From: Chitinophaga filiformis
GTDB lineage: Bacteria; Bacteroidota; Bacteroidia; Chitinophagales; Chitinophagaceae
NCBI RefSeq assembly: GCF_900102545.1
Contig: NZ_FNBN01000011.1
Location: 18,603 to 82,602, forward strand
Direction: 5' to 3'
Length of the DNA stretch: 64,000 bases
The position numbers and the translations under genes are program-made. The number at the start of each line of letters is the position of its first letter. The stretch's first letter is position 1. The notes under the pieces were generated by a model, which was given only the letters and a program-made list of their open reading frames with translations, did no database searches and was not told the DNA's origin. This document shows positions 19,648 to 29,066 of this stretch, in pieces.

Positions 19648-20855
19648 ATGTTAATACCAGGGCGCTATCCGCTACCCGTACCCAGTACGGCGAGTTGCGG
19701 GGAGCGCCCCTCTATATGATCACCCTTGAAAATGCCACTGTTACAGTAGAACTGATTAATCTCGGCGCTACTATTACAGCCATCTATACACCGGATAAAA
19801 CAGGTGCTCAGAAAAACATCGTAGCCGGATACGCAGACCCGATGGACTACCTCCACAATCCTGCTTATTTCGGCAGCACCGTAGGACGATACGCCAACCG
19901 CATTGCCGGTGGGCGCATTATTGTAGAAGGAAGAGAATACCACTTGCCCATCAACAATGACGGGAACCATCTCCATGGGGGGTTCGACGGCTTTCATACA
20001 AAGCCCTGGCAGGTGATAGAATGCCTCCAGACGGGGGATGAAGCCAGTGTAATAATGGAGTATGTAAGTGCTGACGGTGAGGAAGGCTATCCGGGCAACC
20101 TGATCACACAGGTGCAATACGTGCTTGACAATGAGAACCAGTTGCACATCCGTTATACGGCGTATACAGACAAGGCCACGCCTGTCAGCCTGACCAACCA
20201 CTCTTATTTTAATCTTACAGGGTTCGAGAAGCTATTAGTTACCGATCACCTGTTAACGATCAATGCACAGACTTATACAGAGAAGAGCGACAGGAATGTG
20301 CCTACGGGAAATATCCTGCCCGTGACCGGCACACCGCTCGACTTTACCCAGGCAACAAGGATTGGCGAGCATATTCATGAACTGTCTGCTGATCGTGGCG
20401 TTGATCACAACTTCGTATTGCAACCTGATTCCATCCATCCAAACAGGATGGGCGAATATATCAACGGGCTACCTGATTTTATCCATCCAACCCGGATGGG
20501 CGAATATGCCAACGGGCTACCTGCTGACGGACGCGTTGATAATAACTTTGCGTTACCGTCTGACTACGCCGATAAAATGTCTGGCAAGATTCCCGCAGCA
20601 ATACTGGAAGATCCTCACAGTGGAAGAGTATTACGCGTATTTACAGACCAGCCGGGCATACAGGTGTATAGCGCCAACTACTGGGATGGCAGTATTACCG
20701 GACAACAAGGCAAGCCTTATCTGAAACACGGTGCGGTAGCCCTGGAAACACAGGCCTTTCCGGATAGTCCAAATCATGCTCATTTTCCTGATACTATTCT
20801 TTTACCCGGTGATATTTATCGCCGGCATACCATTTTTGCCTTTGATGTGCAATAA
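19641..20855 (+). CDS. galM: Aldose 1-epimerase (mutarotase) with internal duplication
   Basis: A 404-residue cytoplasmic enzyme that interconverts alpha and beta anomers of free sugars. The start at 19641 overlaps the upstream stop; a longer frame exists but its upstream part lies inside the DUF5107 gene. All family catalytic positions are visible: His in GNHLHGG, the acid His in LTNHSYFNL, Asp 255 in VDHNFVL, and the base Glu in ALETQAFPDS. It is longer than usual (about 350). An in-frame 48-base tandem duplication at 20433-20528 inserts about 45 residues, and a second copy of the Asp motif, VDNNFAL with Asp 300, follows it. Only one Asp can occupy the active site. It supports sugar catabolism after uptake by the neighbouring transporter. 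Confidence 0.88.
   Translation: MLNVNTRALSATRTQYGELRGAPLYMITLENATVTVELINLGATITAIYTPDKTGAQKNIVAGYADPMDYLHNPAYFGSTVGRYANRIAGGRIIVEGREYHLPINNDGNHLHGGFDGFHTKPWQVIECLQTGDEASVIMEYVSADGEEGYPGNLITQVQYVLDNENQLHIRYTAYTDKATPVSLTNHSYFNLTGFEKLLVTDHLLTINAQTYTEKSDRNVPTGNILPVTGTPLDFTQATRIGEHIHELSADRGVDHNFVLQPDSIHPNRMGEYINGLPDFIHPTRMGEYANGLPADGRVDNNFALPSDYADKMSGKIPAAILEDPHSGRVLRVFTDQPGIQVYSANYWDGSITGQQGKPYLKHGAVALETQAFPDSPNHAHFPDTILLPGDIYRRHTIFAFDVQ
20433..20528 (+). repeat. 48-bp in-frame tandem duplication inside the epimerase gene
   Basis: Two adjacent 48-base units, 20433-20480 and 20481-20528, each begin ATCCATCCAA and contain GGATGGGCGAATAT and CAACGGGCTACCTG. They encode IHPNRMGEYINGLPDF and IHPTRMGEYANGLPAD. 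A weaker third relative lies just before, at the IGEHIHELSAD segment. Confidence 0.9.
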
Positions 20856-20879
20856 ATTATTAAACTTGCTAATTCCGTT

Positions 20880-22208
20880 ATGAAACATTCATCTTTTAAT
20901 GGCGCCTACATACTGGGTATCTCTTTCATCTCCGCATTGGGAGGTTACCTCTTTGGATTTGATTTTGCGGTGATTGCAGGGGCCTTGCCGTTCCTGCAAA
21001 AGCAGTTTGGACTCGATGCCTACTGGGAAGGATTTGCTACCGGCAGTCTTGCGCTGGGGGCTATCATCGGCTGTATCATCGCAGGCTCCATGGCGGACAA
21101 ATACGGTCGTAAGCGCGGTCTTTTACTGGCCTCTGCTATCTTCGGCATTTCTTCTCTTGCCATGGCTGTTGCGCCAGACAGGAACCTCTTCATCGCATTC
21201 CGCTTTGTGGCAGGTATTGGCGTGGGCATGGCATCCATGCTGTCGCCCATGTACATTGCGGAAGTAGCGCCGGCGCATCTCCGCGGACGAATGGTAGCTA
21301 TCAATCAGCTGACGATCGTTACCGGTATTCTTGTTACGAACCTTGTCAACTATACCCTTCGTAATCACGGAGAGGATGCCTGGCGCTGGATGTTTGGTCT
21401 TGGCGTCATCCCTTCCCTCCTGTTCTTCATCGGTGCTTTATGGCTCCCTGAGAGCCCACGCTGGCTGGTGAAAGCTGGACGCTCTGCTGATGCACGGGCG
21501 GTGCTTAACAAAATTGGTGGAGATAATTTTGCAGATGAATCACTGTCGGTAATTGAAGGCTCTCTTTCCGGGGCAGAGAAGATGAACTTTGCAGATATTT
21601 TCCGTAAAGCAGTACTACCTGCTGTGGTAATCGGTATTATACTCGCTGTATTCCAGCAATTCTGCGGTATCAATGTCGTGTTCAATTATACACCAAGGAT
21701 ATTTGAGAGTATTGGCGTATCACAGGATGGGCAGCTCTTGCAGACAGTATTTATAGGCGGTGTCAACCTTGTCTTTACTATTCTGGCTATGCTGCTGGTA
21801 GATAAACTGGGCCGGAAACCATTGATGCTGATTGGTGCTGGCGGATTGACTGTATTGTACATCATCGTAGTGCGGATGCTGGCATCGGGCTCTGAACAGG
21901 TGTCCTGGTATTTGCTGGCAGCTATTGGAACTTATGCTATGTCGCTGGCGCCTGTGACCTGGGTACTGATCGCGGAGATCTTCCCAAATAAAATACGAAG
22001 TGCGGCTACTTCTTTTGCGGTGCTTTGTCTTTGGGCGGCGTATTTTATCCTGGTGTTTACCTTCCCTATTTTGTTTGATCGTCTCAAGGATAGCACCTTT
22101 TACATTTACGCGGGGATTTGTTTAGTAGGATTTGTGTTCATCTGGAGGAATGTAAGGGAGACAAAAGGAAAGACACTGGAAGAGCTGGAAGGTGTGATGA
22201 TGCATTAG
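20880..22208 (+). CDS. MFS sugar:H+ symporter (sugar porter family)
   Basis: A 442-residue inner-membrane transporter with twelve predicted membrane helices, like XylE/GalP. Diagnostic sugar-porter sequences are all present: GFDFAVIAG in helix 1, DKYGRKRG in the 2-3 loop, PESPRWLVKAGR before the central loop, QQFCGINVVFNYTPRIFE in helix 7, and DKLGRKPLM in the 8-9 loop. It brings monosaccharide released in the periplasm into the cytoplasm and is the last gene of the locus, followed by a strong terminator. The likely sugars are hexoses or pentoses; the helix 7 Gln-Gln pair is that of glucose/xylose/galactose carriers. Confidence 0.92.
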   Translation: MKHSSFNGAYILGISFISALGGYLFGFDFAVIAGALPFLQKQFGLDAYWEGFATGSLALGAIIGCIIAGSMADKYGRKRGLLLASAIFGISSLAMAVAPDRNLFIAFRFVAGIGVGMASMLSPMYIAEVAPAHLRGRMVAINQLTIVTGILVTNLVNYTLRNHGEDAWRWMFGLGVIPSLLFFIGALWLPESPRWLVKAGRSADARAVLNKIGGDNFADESLSVIEGSLSGAEKMNFADIFRKAVLPAVVIGIILAVFQQFCGINVVFNYTPRIFESIGVSQDGQLLQTVFIGGVNLVFTILAMLLVDKLGRKPLMLIGAGGLTVLYIIVVRMLASGSEQVSWYLLAAIGTYAMSLAPVTWVLIAEIFPNKIRSAATSFAVLCLWAAYFILVFTFPILFDRLKDSTFYIYAGICLVGFVFIWRNVRETKGKTLEELEGVMMH

Positions 22209-22246
22209 CATTCACTTGCTGTGGTAATCAAGTGGCTGATTAATGT

Positions 22247-22290
22247 AATCGTCCGTCGTTTGTCTTAACGACGGACGATTTTGTTGTATT
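22247..22290 (+). terminator. Strong terminator ending the first Sus locus
   Basis: AATCGTCCGTCGTT at 22247-22260 pairs perfectly over 14 bases with AACGACGGACGATT at 22267-22280 across a TGTCTT loop, and TTTTGTTG follows. It lies 39 bases past the transporter stop. Confidence 0.88.
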
Positions 22291-22577
22291 ACTGATGTTT
22301 GCTCGGTTTTATATAGTATTGTGGTCTGTGCCGCTTGTAACACTCTTAGAGATTAGTGCAAAAGTCAGCAATGGAACTTTCATCGGCTGCACCGCTGTGC
22401 AGGGAACCCGGGCGAAGGCCCGCAATTACTATATGAAACCGGTGTTGCCTCCTGAGTTCCAATTAGTATATGGGTCATTCACTTGCAGGGAGATGCAACC
22501 TAACTTGTGTTCCTCAATATATCAGAAGAGTCAATCTAAGAAGCAGCTCATTATATTATACATGGCTGCAATAGCGG
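22291..22577. other. Intergenic region between convergent operons
   Basis: Nothing recognisable between the terminator of the first Sus locus and the stop of the GH30 gene. A short open frame on the plus strand lacks any protein-like character. Confidence 0.5.
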
Positions 22578-24032
22578 CTATCTCCAAACCAATGTAACCA
22601 CTGCTCCAGGTTTAAGTGCATATTCATATACATTATCCTGTTCGCTCACAGAGAAATTCTGATCCTGCTTTGTAGTGTTAATCACCACCATTACCCGCGA
22701 ACCATCTGTATTCAGGAATGCTACATTCTCTACTCCCTTATCCGTCAGTTTAGAAGAGTAAATTCTCTTTGCACCCGGATGTACAAACTTGCTGAAATGT
22801 GCCAGTGCGTAATACTCAACATTACGGGTAACTTCACCATTTTCGGAATTGACGGTCACTACTCCCCTGCAGGTCATACAACCACGGTTGCCTTCACCTG
22901 TACCCGGCTGATTTGTAGTGGGGCCGTTCTTCTCATCTAAAGCCATATTCCATAGCAACACGTTCTTTGACCAGTTGTTGACGGTCCCGATCAGTAACTG
23001 ACTTACCATATACTGCAGGTTATCCGCAAATACAGGCGACCAGCTGCCACCGGAACATTCAGTAAAATAAAGCCCCTTCTCCGGATGTGCATCATGTACT
23101 TTGCTCATAGCGCCCACAGCACCTTCATAACAATGGAATGCAGCTCCGGCAGTGTACTTTGCTATCAGACTATCATCGAGAATAGAGATCGGATATTCAG
23201 GACTGTTCCAGTTATGGTCAAACAGCATGATTTTCGTCTGTCCGCTCAATCCTTCTTTTTCCAGTAATGGTCCCAGATGATCCTTGATGAATTTTCCCTG
23301 CTCAGGCGCTGTCATCTTCATAGTTGGATACATTGCCTCATATTGCGGTTCATTCTGTACAGTAAGCGCTGTAATCTTAATACCTTCCTCTCCGAATGCG
23401 CGAATGTACTTTACAAAATAACGGGCATATACATCATAAGCATCAGGACGTAAGGAACCGCCTTCCAGTTTGCCGCTTGTCTTCATCCATCCCGGCGCAC
23501 TCCACGGACTGCCCATAATGTGAATGTCAGGATTGATCGCTATTACCTGCTTTAATACCGGTACGACTTCTTTTTCGTCATGTTCAATCGTGAAATGCTT
23601 CAGAGAGTCATCCCGCTGCCCTGCAGGCATATCATCATAGCTATATGGGCTTGTAGAGAAATCAGATGCACCGATAGACATACGGATGTAGTTGATGCCA
23701 ATTCCCTTCTCTGTGCCGAATAGGTCCTCCAGCAATGCCTGCCGCTGTGAGGGCGACATATATTGATGCACCACATATGCAGAAGATCCTGTCATAGCAG
23801 CGCCAAAACCTTCTATTTCCTGGAACTGCTGACTGCTATCCATCCTGATGTTAATGACAGCCGTATCCTTTCCCCTCGCCACCCCGGATTGCTTTGCGAA
23901 TAACTGTTGCTGGTCGGCCGTAGTGAGATAAACAGCTACTGAATCATTGTGTTGCTCTTTGCCTGTTTGTTGCCCGTTGTTGCAAGCCGTTAATAAGATG
24001 CCTGCGCAACAACTGTATATCCATAGTTTCAT
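22578..24032 (-). CDS. GH30-family glycoside hydrolase lipoprotein
   Basis: A 484-residue lipoprotein (lipobox GILLTAC, Cys at residue 17) with the GH30 TIM barrel and side beta-domain. The family sequences GFGAAMTGSSAY, IMGSPWSAPGWMK and TVQNEPQYE are clear. Glu 228 in NEP is the acid/base and Glu 325 in YFTECSGG is the nucleophile. GH30 enzymes in Sus loci of Bacteroidota are often endo-beta-1,6-glucanases (subfamily 3), while others act on beta-glucosylceramide or xylan; the sequence alone does not settle it. With the SusCD pair upstream this is a minimal locus for a beta-linked glycan. It is separated from SusD by a hairpin that may reduce its expression. Confidence 0.87.
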   Translation of the reverse strand: MKLWIYSCCAGILLTACNNGQQTGKEQHNDSVAVYLTTADQQQLFAKQSGVARGKDTAVINIRMDSSQQFQEIEGFGAAMTGSSAYVVHQYMSPSQRQALLEDLFGTEKGIGINYIRMSIGASDFSTSPYSYDDMPAGQRDDSLKHFTIEHDEKEVVPVLKQVIAINPDIHIMGSPWSAPGWMKTSGKLEGGSLRPDAYDVYARYFVKYIRAFGEEGIKITALTVQNEPQYEAMYPTMKMTAPEQGKFIKDHLGPLLEKEGLSGQTKIMLFDHNWNSPEYPISILDDSLIAKYTAGAAFHCYEGAVGAMSKVHDAHPEKGLYFTECSGGSWSPVFADNLQYMVSQLLIGTVNNWSKNVLLWNMALDEKNGPTTNQPGTGEGNRGCMTCRGVVTVNSENGEVTRNVEYYALAHFSKFVHPGAKRIYSSKLTDKGVENVAFLNTDGSRVMVVINTTKQDQNFSVSEQDNVYEYALKPGAVVTLVWR

Positions 24033-24113
24033 GTAAGAGGTTTTTCTGTCTGATGAATTGTTTCCGTTAGTATTTTAGGCGGTGCATGTTGCCCTGCTCC
24101 CTATTTGGCCTGT

Positions 24114-24147
24114 AAAAAGAAGGTCCCGTCCCATGAGAGACGAGACC
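24114..24147 (-). terminator. Terminator or attenuator between SusD and GH30
   Basis: On the minus strand GGTCTCGTC pairs with GACGGGACC (one internal mismatch) and TTCTTTTT follows. It lies 32 bases past the SusD stop and about 80 bases before the GH30 start. Partial termination here would make SusCD more abundant than the enzyme. Confidence 0.7.
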
Positions 24148-24178
24148 TATCCTTTCGTTAACCCTATTTTATCTAGTT

Positions 24179-25657
24179 CTAGTAGCCGGTATTTTGTTCG
24201 AGGTTGGCGTTCTGGTCCATTTCACCCTGAGGAATAGGCCAGAGCAAACTCTGTTCTGTCAGGTGATAACCCAGGTTGACGCCTTTACCGTCGGTTACTG
24301 CCTGCATTACAGGGATGGCACGATCAGTACGTACGAGATCATACCAGCGCTGTCCTTCAAAAGCCAGTTCCAGGCGGCGTTCCTTCTCAATAGCCAGACG
24401 CATTGCTGCCTGGTCAGTGATATTAAGCGGATTCAGTTTTACACGCTGACGGATCTGTGTAACGATAGTATTTGCACCACTTACGTCTCCCTGTTCGTTC
24501 AGCGCTTCTGCTTTCAGCAGCAGTACATCCGCCAGACGATACATGATGATGTTCTGGCTGGCATCAGTTTTACGCATTTTGTAGAAGAACGGGAAACTAT
24601 CCAATGATAAGCGGGCATCGCCCCATTTACCAGTCACGTTTGCAAACGTGATCGTTGATCTGTAACGTACACTATCATTTGCTTCCTTGTATGCACGCAT
24701 CAGGTCATTGCTCGGATTGCAGAACTTCTTCCAGTCAGTACCGAGGAACATACTTGTACCCCAGTTACCACCGGTATCCCATCCATCAAAGTTTAATTCG
24801 AAGATGGCTTCTGCAGAGTTCTCATGGTTGCCGTCCCATAGCTGGTCGTATACCGGCAATAGGCTATAACCCAATGCAATTACCTGGTCGGCATAAGACT
24901 GCACTTCGGGCCAGTTGATCGGTTTCCGGGTAGCGGCTATTTTAGCCAGCAAGGTGTATACTGCGCCTTTTGTCACATAGCCTTTATTGACAGCGGAAAC
25001 AGGTACTGCATCAACGGCTGACTTCAGATCACTGGTGATCTGGTCATACACAGAATCTGTACTTGCACGCGAAGGATATAAGAGCGGATAAATTTCCGCC
25101 AGATTATCTGCAGTGATCGTAGGCAACTCTTCTAGTACCAAAGGTACATCACCGAATAGCCTTACCAGGTCAAAATAAGCGCGTGCACGGATGAACTTTG
25201 CTTCTGCAACGATCTGCGCCTTACGGGCAGCAGTCAGCGCTGCATCGGTTACCTTAGGCACATTTACGATCACAGAGTTACAGGCAGTGATATGATTATA
25301 CAGATAACCCCAGTCGCGGGCCACCCACGAGTTGGTGGACAGTATACGGAATTCGTCGATCTCAAAACCGGCCGCATTGTCAGCACCGGCATAAGCATTG
25401 TCTGACTGTGCATCGCCAATATTGAAATAATCCAGTACATAGCACTCGGCTGCATTACTGCGGAAGAAGGTATAACAACTGGCCAGCGCTGCTTCTGCTG
25501 TAGCAGCATCTTTTATATAGGACCCTGCTGTACCCTGCCCTTCATTCCCGACAATGGTATTGGATGGCGGCTGCAGGTTCAGGTCTTTTTTGCATGCACC
25601 CAGCGCCAGTGAAGCCAGTGCAGCAGATATGATGAGGAGACGGCTTGTTCTTTTCAT
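24179..25657 (-). CDS. SusD/RagB-family glycan-binding lipoprotein (second locus)
   Basis: A 492-residue lipoprotein with the signal LASLALGAC (lipid Cys at 21). The SusD scaffold is shown by IVAEAKFIRARAYFDLVRLFGDVPL, the C-terminal MYRLADVLLLKAEALNEQGD and RRLELAFEGQRWYDLVR. It starts 11 bases after the SusC stop. It binds the target glycan on the cell surface and caps the channel. The similarity to the first-locus SusD is limited to the family motifs, so the two loci serve different glycans. Confidence 0.95.
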   Translation of the reverse strand: MKRTSRLLIISAALASLALGACKKDLNLQPPSNTIVGNEGQGTAGSYIKDAATAEAALASCYTFFRSNAAECYVLDYFNIGDAQSDNAYAGADNAAGFEIDEFRILSTNSWVARDWGYLYNHITACNSVIVNVPKVTDAALTAARKAQIVAEAKFIRARAYFDLVRLFGDVPLVLEELPTITADNLAEIYPLLYPSRASTDSVYDQITSDLKSAVDAVPVSAVNKGYVTKGAVYTLLAKIAATRKPINWPEVQSYADQVIALGYSLLPVYDQLWDGNHENSAEAIFELNFDGWDTGGNWGTSMFLGTDWKKFCNPSNDLMRAYKEANDSVRYRSTITFANVTGKWGDARLSLDSFPFFYKMRKTDASQNIIMYRLADVLLLKAEALNEQGDVSGANTIVTQIRQRVKLNPLNITDQAAMRLAIEKERRLELAFEGQRWYDLVRTDRAIPVMQAVTDGKGVNLGYHLTEQSLLWPIPQGEMDQNANLEQNTGY

Positions 25658-25668
25658 AACTCAAACGT

Positions 25669-28644
25669 TTAGAATGACAGGTTTAAACCAAGGATAAATG
25701 TTCTCGCCACAGGATATGTGCCATAGTCGATTCCCAGCGTCACACCACTGGCGGCATTGGTAGAGAACGCATTCACCTCCGGATCGAAGCCCTTATAGTT
25801 AGTGATCGTGAAGAGGTTCTGAGCAGTCGCATACACCATCAGTCTGCTCAGGTGCAGTGTGTTCAATGCACTCTGTGGCAGGTTGTAAGATAATGTTGCG
25901 CTCTTCATACGCAGGAAGGAACCATTTTCCACGAAACGGGAAGAGGTACGGGAATTGGTCACATCTCCATTAGTAGCACGTGGGATATCTGTTACCTGGC
26001 CAACTGTGGTCCAGCGACGCAGTACTTCGGTTGACTGGTTCTTGCTGTCGTACATACCCTCTGTTTCCATACGGGAAGCATTGAACACATCATTACCCTG
26101 TGAACCCTGTAACAGGAAGGCCAATGACCAGTTCTTGTAGGTCAGGTTGTTGTTCATACCATAAGTAAAGTCAGGCTGCGCGTTACCGATCACGGTACGG
26201 TCAGTCGGCGTTACTTTACCATCGCCGTTTACGTCTTTGTAGAGGATGTTACCGGTCTTTGGATCTACTCCCTCAGAAATATATCCGTAGAAAGTACCCA
26301 GCGGCAATCCTTCTCTCAGGGTGATGATATTATCCCTGTTCTCTACACTCGCAAAGTAGTATACGTCAGACAGCTCCAGTGCTGTGATACGGTTACGGTT
26401 GAAAGCGATGTTGAAGTCGGTCGTCCAGCGGAAGTCTTTATTAACAACGTTCACAGAAGATACCAGGAACTCCAGACCTTTGTTCTCCATTTTTCCGGAG
26501 TTGCGGGTGATATGGTCATAATCGGCTGCAGCCGGAAGCTTCACGTCCAGCAGCAGATCATTTGTTTTCTTGATATAAGCATCTGCAGAGAAGGTCAGTC
26601 TTGAGTCAAAGAGACTCAGGTCTATACCTACGTTTGTCTGTGTAGTTGTTTCCCATTTCAGATCAGGATTGGGTGCACCATCCGGAGGCACGATCGCAGG
26701 ACCAGACAATGGACTCGTTGGCGTCTGACGGGTAAAAGTGTTTAGCCCCAGGGATGCATATGGACTCAGTCCCTCCACATTACCGTTCTGTCCCCAGCCT
26801 GCTCTCAGTTTCAGGTCGCTGATCGCTTTCACATCACGCATGAAAGGCTCCGCAGAGATACGCCAACCGGCAGATACGGATGGGAAGTATCCCCATTTGT
26901 GTTTCTTATCCAGCTTGGATGAACCATCCGCACGGAAGTTGGCAGTCAGCAGATACCGGCTATCATAGTTATACATGATACGGCCCAGGTAAGACATCAG
27001 GAACCATTGTGATTCTTTGGTATCGCCTGTTATCTGGTTAGCCGCGTTCAGTGTTTTTACAGTAGGGTCAGCAGGGAAATCACGACCGGTCTGGTTAGTC
27101 TCGTCGTAATTGTTCTTCTGCGTGGTTACACCACCCAATGCGGAGAAGGAATGTTTCTTCCAGGTCTTGTCGTAGTTAATGGTGTTTTCCCACAGCCAGG
27201 TCAGTGTATTGTAACGCTGAGAGGTGGCATAACCATGATCATTACGGCCGGGAGTGGTCATAATATAATCCAGGTAGTAATCGTACTTGTGATTGGTATA
27301 ATCTACGCCATAGTTACTTCTCACTTTCAGGTCTTTAGTGAGGTTGATATCCAAAGCTGCGTTACCCAGTACGCGGTTGTCTTTAGTGCCCTGAGTAGGC
27401 CCTTCGATAGCCGCCAGCGGGTTATCCCAGCCGGCTTTATACGGGTTCATGGTATAACGGCGGTGACCATCTGCATCTGTTTCATAGATGCCTATTACCG
27501 GAGGCGCGTTGAGCGCACCGAGGATAACGGCGTTACGGCCGGCATTCTCATTGTCCTTCACGTCTTTCAGGTCTACATTGGAATAGCTGATGTTGGTAGT
27601 CAGCTTCATCCACGGCTTCAGCTGGTTGTCCAGGTTGGCCCTGAAAACGCGGCGGTTGTATCTGGCCGGTTTCACCATACCATCATCTTTGGTATAGGCG
27701 CCGGAAATAAAGTATTGCGACTTTTCGCTACCACCGGAAGCGGATAACTGGTAGTTCTGATTATGACCTGTCTGAAACACCTCATCCAGCCAGTTAGTAG
27801 TAGTGGTAGGCGTTGTTACGGCAAATCCCATTTCACTCATCAGGTCATTATACTGGGTAGGGTTCAGTACATCGATCTTCTTACCGATCTTCGAGATGCC
27901 ATAGTAGGTATTGAAGTTGATCACGGCATCACCGGAACGACCTCTTTTGGTAGTGATAAGCACCACACCATTGGAGGCCCTTGCACCATAGATAGCGGCG
28001 CTGGATGCATCTTTCAGTACGGTGATTGTGGCAATATCGTTGGTATTGAGATCCCTGGTATCGGTGGTTGGCACCCCATCTATTACGTACAGGGGCTCAT
28101 TACCTGCCTGTACGGAGGTAGCCCCACGTACCCTTACTGAAAAGGCAGCGCCAGGCTTACCGGATGGCTGGGTCACCTGTACACCAGCCGCTTTCCCCTG
28201 CAGGGCGGCAGCTGTCTGGGTGATAGGGCGCTCGTTGATATCTTTGGTATCAACACTCACTACTGCGGTGGTCACATCTTTCTTTCGCTGGGTACCATAA
28301 CCAATCACCACCACTTCGCTCAGGTCTGTTTTGGTATCCTCCAGGGTGACAGCGATCTGTGTACGACCGTTCACCGGTACTTCCTGTGTATTGTATCCTA
28401 CATAGGAAAGCTCCAGGACTGCATCAGGTGCTGCCTGAATAATGAAGTTACCGTCCGGCAGGCTCGCCGTACCTTTTGCAGTTCCTTTAATTTTAATGGA
28501 AACGCCGGGAAGTGAGTTACCCTGCTTGTCCTGTATATGTCCGCTTACTCTGATGTCCTGCCTTGTAGTGACGTTTTCCTGCGCCATGGCAAAACACCAC
28601 AATGCCAACAGCAGTGCTGTCAGGAATGTTCCCCTTTTTTTCAT
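25669..28644 (-). CDS. SusC/RagA-family TonB-dependent outer-membrane transporter (second locus)
   Basis: A 991-residue channel. I chose the ATG at 28644 because it opens a clean signal peptide (MKKRGTFLTALLLALWCFAMAQ); an in-frame ATG 102 bases upstream adds a polar leader with no signal. Order: signal, carboxypeptidase-regulatory-like domain (with GYNTQEVPV), TonB-box region DLSEVVVIGYG, plug (GNEPLYVIDGVP, ASSAAIYGARASNGV), and barrel ending ILGLNLSF. It is the first gene of the SusC-SusD-GH30 unit. No regulator gene adjoins this locus, so control must come from elsewhere. Confidence 0.94.
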   Translation of the reverse strand: MKKRGTFLTALLLALWCFAMAQENVTTRQDIRVSGHIQDKQGNSLPGVSIKIKGTAKGTASLPDGNFIIQAAPDAVLELSYVGYNTQEVPVNGRTQIAVTLEDTKTDLSEVVVIGYGTQRKKDVTTAVVSVDTKDINERPITQTAAALQGKAAGVQVTQPSGKPGAAFSVRVRGATSVQAGNEPLYVIDGVPTTDTRDLNTNDIATITVLKDASSAAIYGARASNGVVLITTKRGRSGDAVINFNTYYGISKIGKKIDVLNPTQYNDLMSEMGFAVTTPTTTTNWLDEVFQTGHNQNYQLSASGGSEKSQYFISGAYTKDDGMVKPARYNRRVFRANLDNQLKPWMKLTTNISYSNVDLKDVKDNENAGRNAVILGALNAPPVIGIYETDADGHRRYTMNPYKAGWDNPLAAIEGPTQGTKDNRVLGNAALDINLTKDLKVRSNYGVDYTNHKYDYYLDYIMTTPGRNDHGYATSQRYNTLTWLWENTINYDKTWKKHSFSALGGVTTQKNNYDETNQTGRDFPADPTVKTLNAANQITGDTKESQWFLMSYLGRIMYNYDSRYLLTANFRADGSSKLDKKHKWGYFPSVSAGWRISAEPFMRDVKAISDLKLRAGWGQNGNVEGLSPYASLGLNTFTRQTPTSPLSGPAIVPPDGAPNPDLKWETTTQTNVGIDLSLFDSRLTFSADAYIKKTNDLLLDVKLPAAADYDHITRNSGKMENKGLEFLVSSVNVVNKDFRWTTDFNIAFNRNRITALELSDVYYFASVENRDNIITLREGLPLGTFYGYISEGVDPKTGNILYKDVNGDGKVTPTDRTVIGNAQPDFTYGMNNNLTYKNWSLAFLLQGSQGNDVFNASRMETEGMYDSKNQSTEVLRRWTTVGQVTDIPRATNGDVTNSRTSSRFVENGSFLRMKSATLSYNLPQSALNTLHLSRLMVYATAQNLFTITNYKGFDPEVNAFSTNAASGVTLGIDYGTYPVARTFILGLNLSF

Positions 28645-29066
28645 AATGTGTCGGTACTTTAGTTTGTGGATAAGGATAATCCTCGTATCAGTTCGTAGAT
28701 TTTGTTTGATGTCAAAAGAATAAGTTGATAGCTGGAAATGAGTCACTCATATCAACACCGGATAGCTTCGTTTCACCTTCTCATAACATGAATTTCCATT
28801 TCATAACGACGACCAGGCTTTCGTTTTAAACATTGCCAGGTTTCATATTGTAAAGATAGGGGGAGTTTCACAAATGACAATGAAAAACATTTGCACAATT
28901 CGCTGGTTTTTAATCCATTATGAAGAATCTGATACGCTTTAATACCCTGGAAGTTAACAGTCTGTAAGTCTTGATTATGAAGGGTTATACTTAGTTATAA
29001 CGGATATATTGCATAAGTGCGCTGATACGCTTCCATCCCTTTAAAAAAATTTCGCTTTCTTTCATT
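28645..29066. other. Intergenic region upstream of the second Sus locus
   Basis: About 420 bases separate the receptor stop (minus strand) from the SusC start. It carries the promoter candidate at 28851-28880 and a leader of about 200 bases. I see no other element. Confidence 0.5.
28851..28880 (-). promoter_or_regulatory. Promoter candidate for the second Sus locus
   Basis: On the minus strand TTG at 28880-28878, a 19-base spacer, then TATCTTTA at 28858-28851. This differs from the Bacteroidota TTTG/TAnnTTTG pattern at one base in each box. It predicts a leader of about 200 bases before SusC. Confidence 0.4.
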
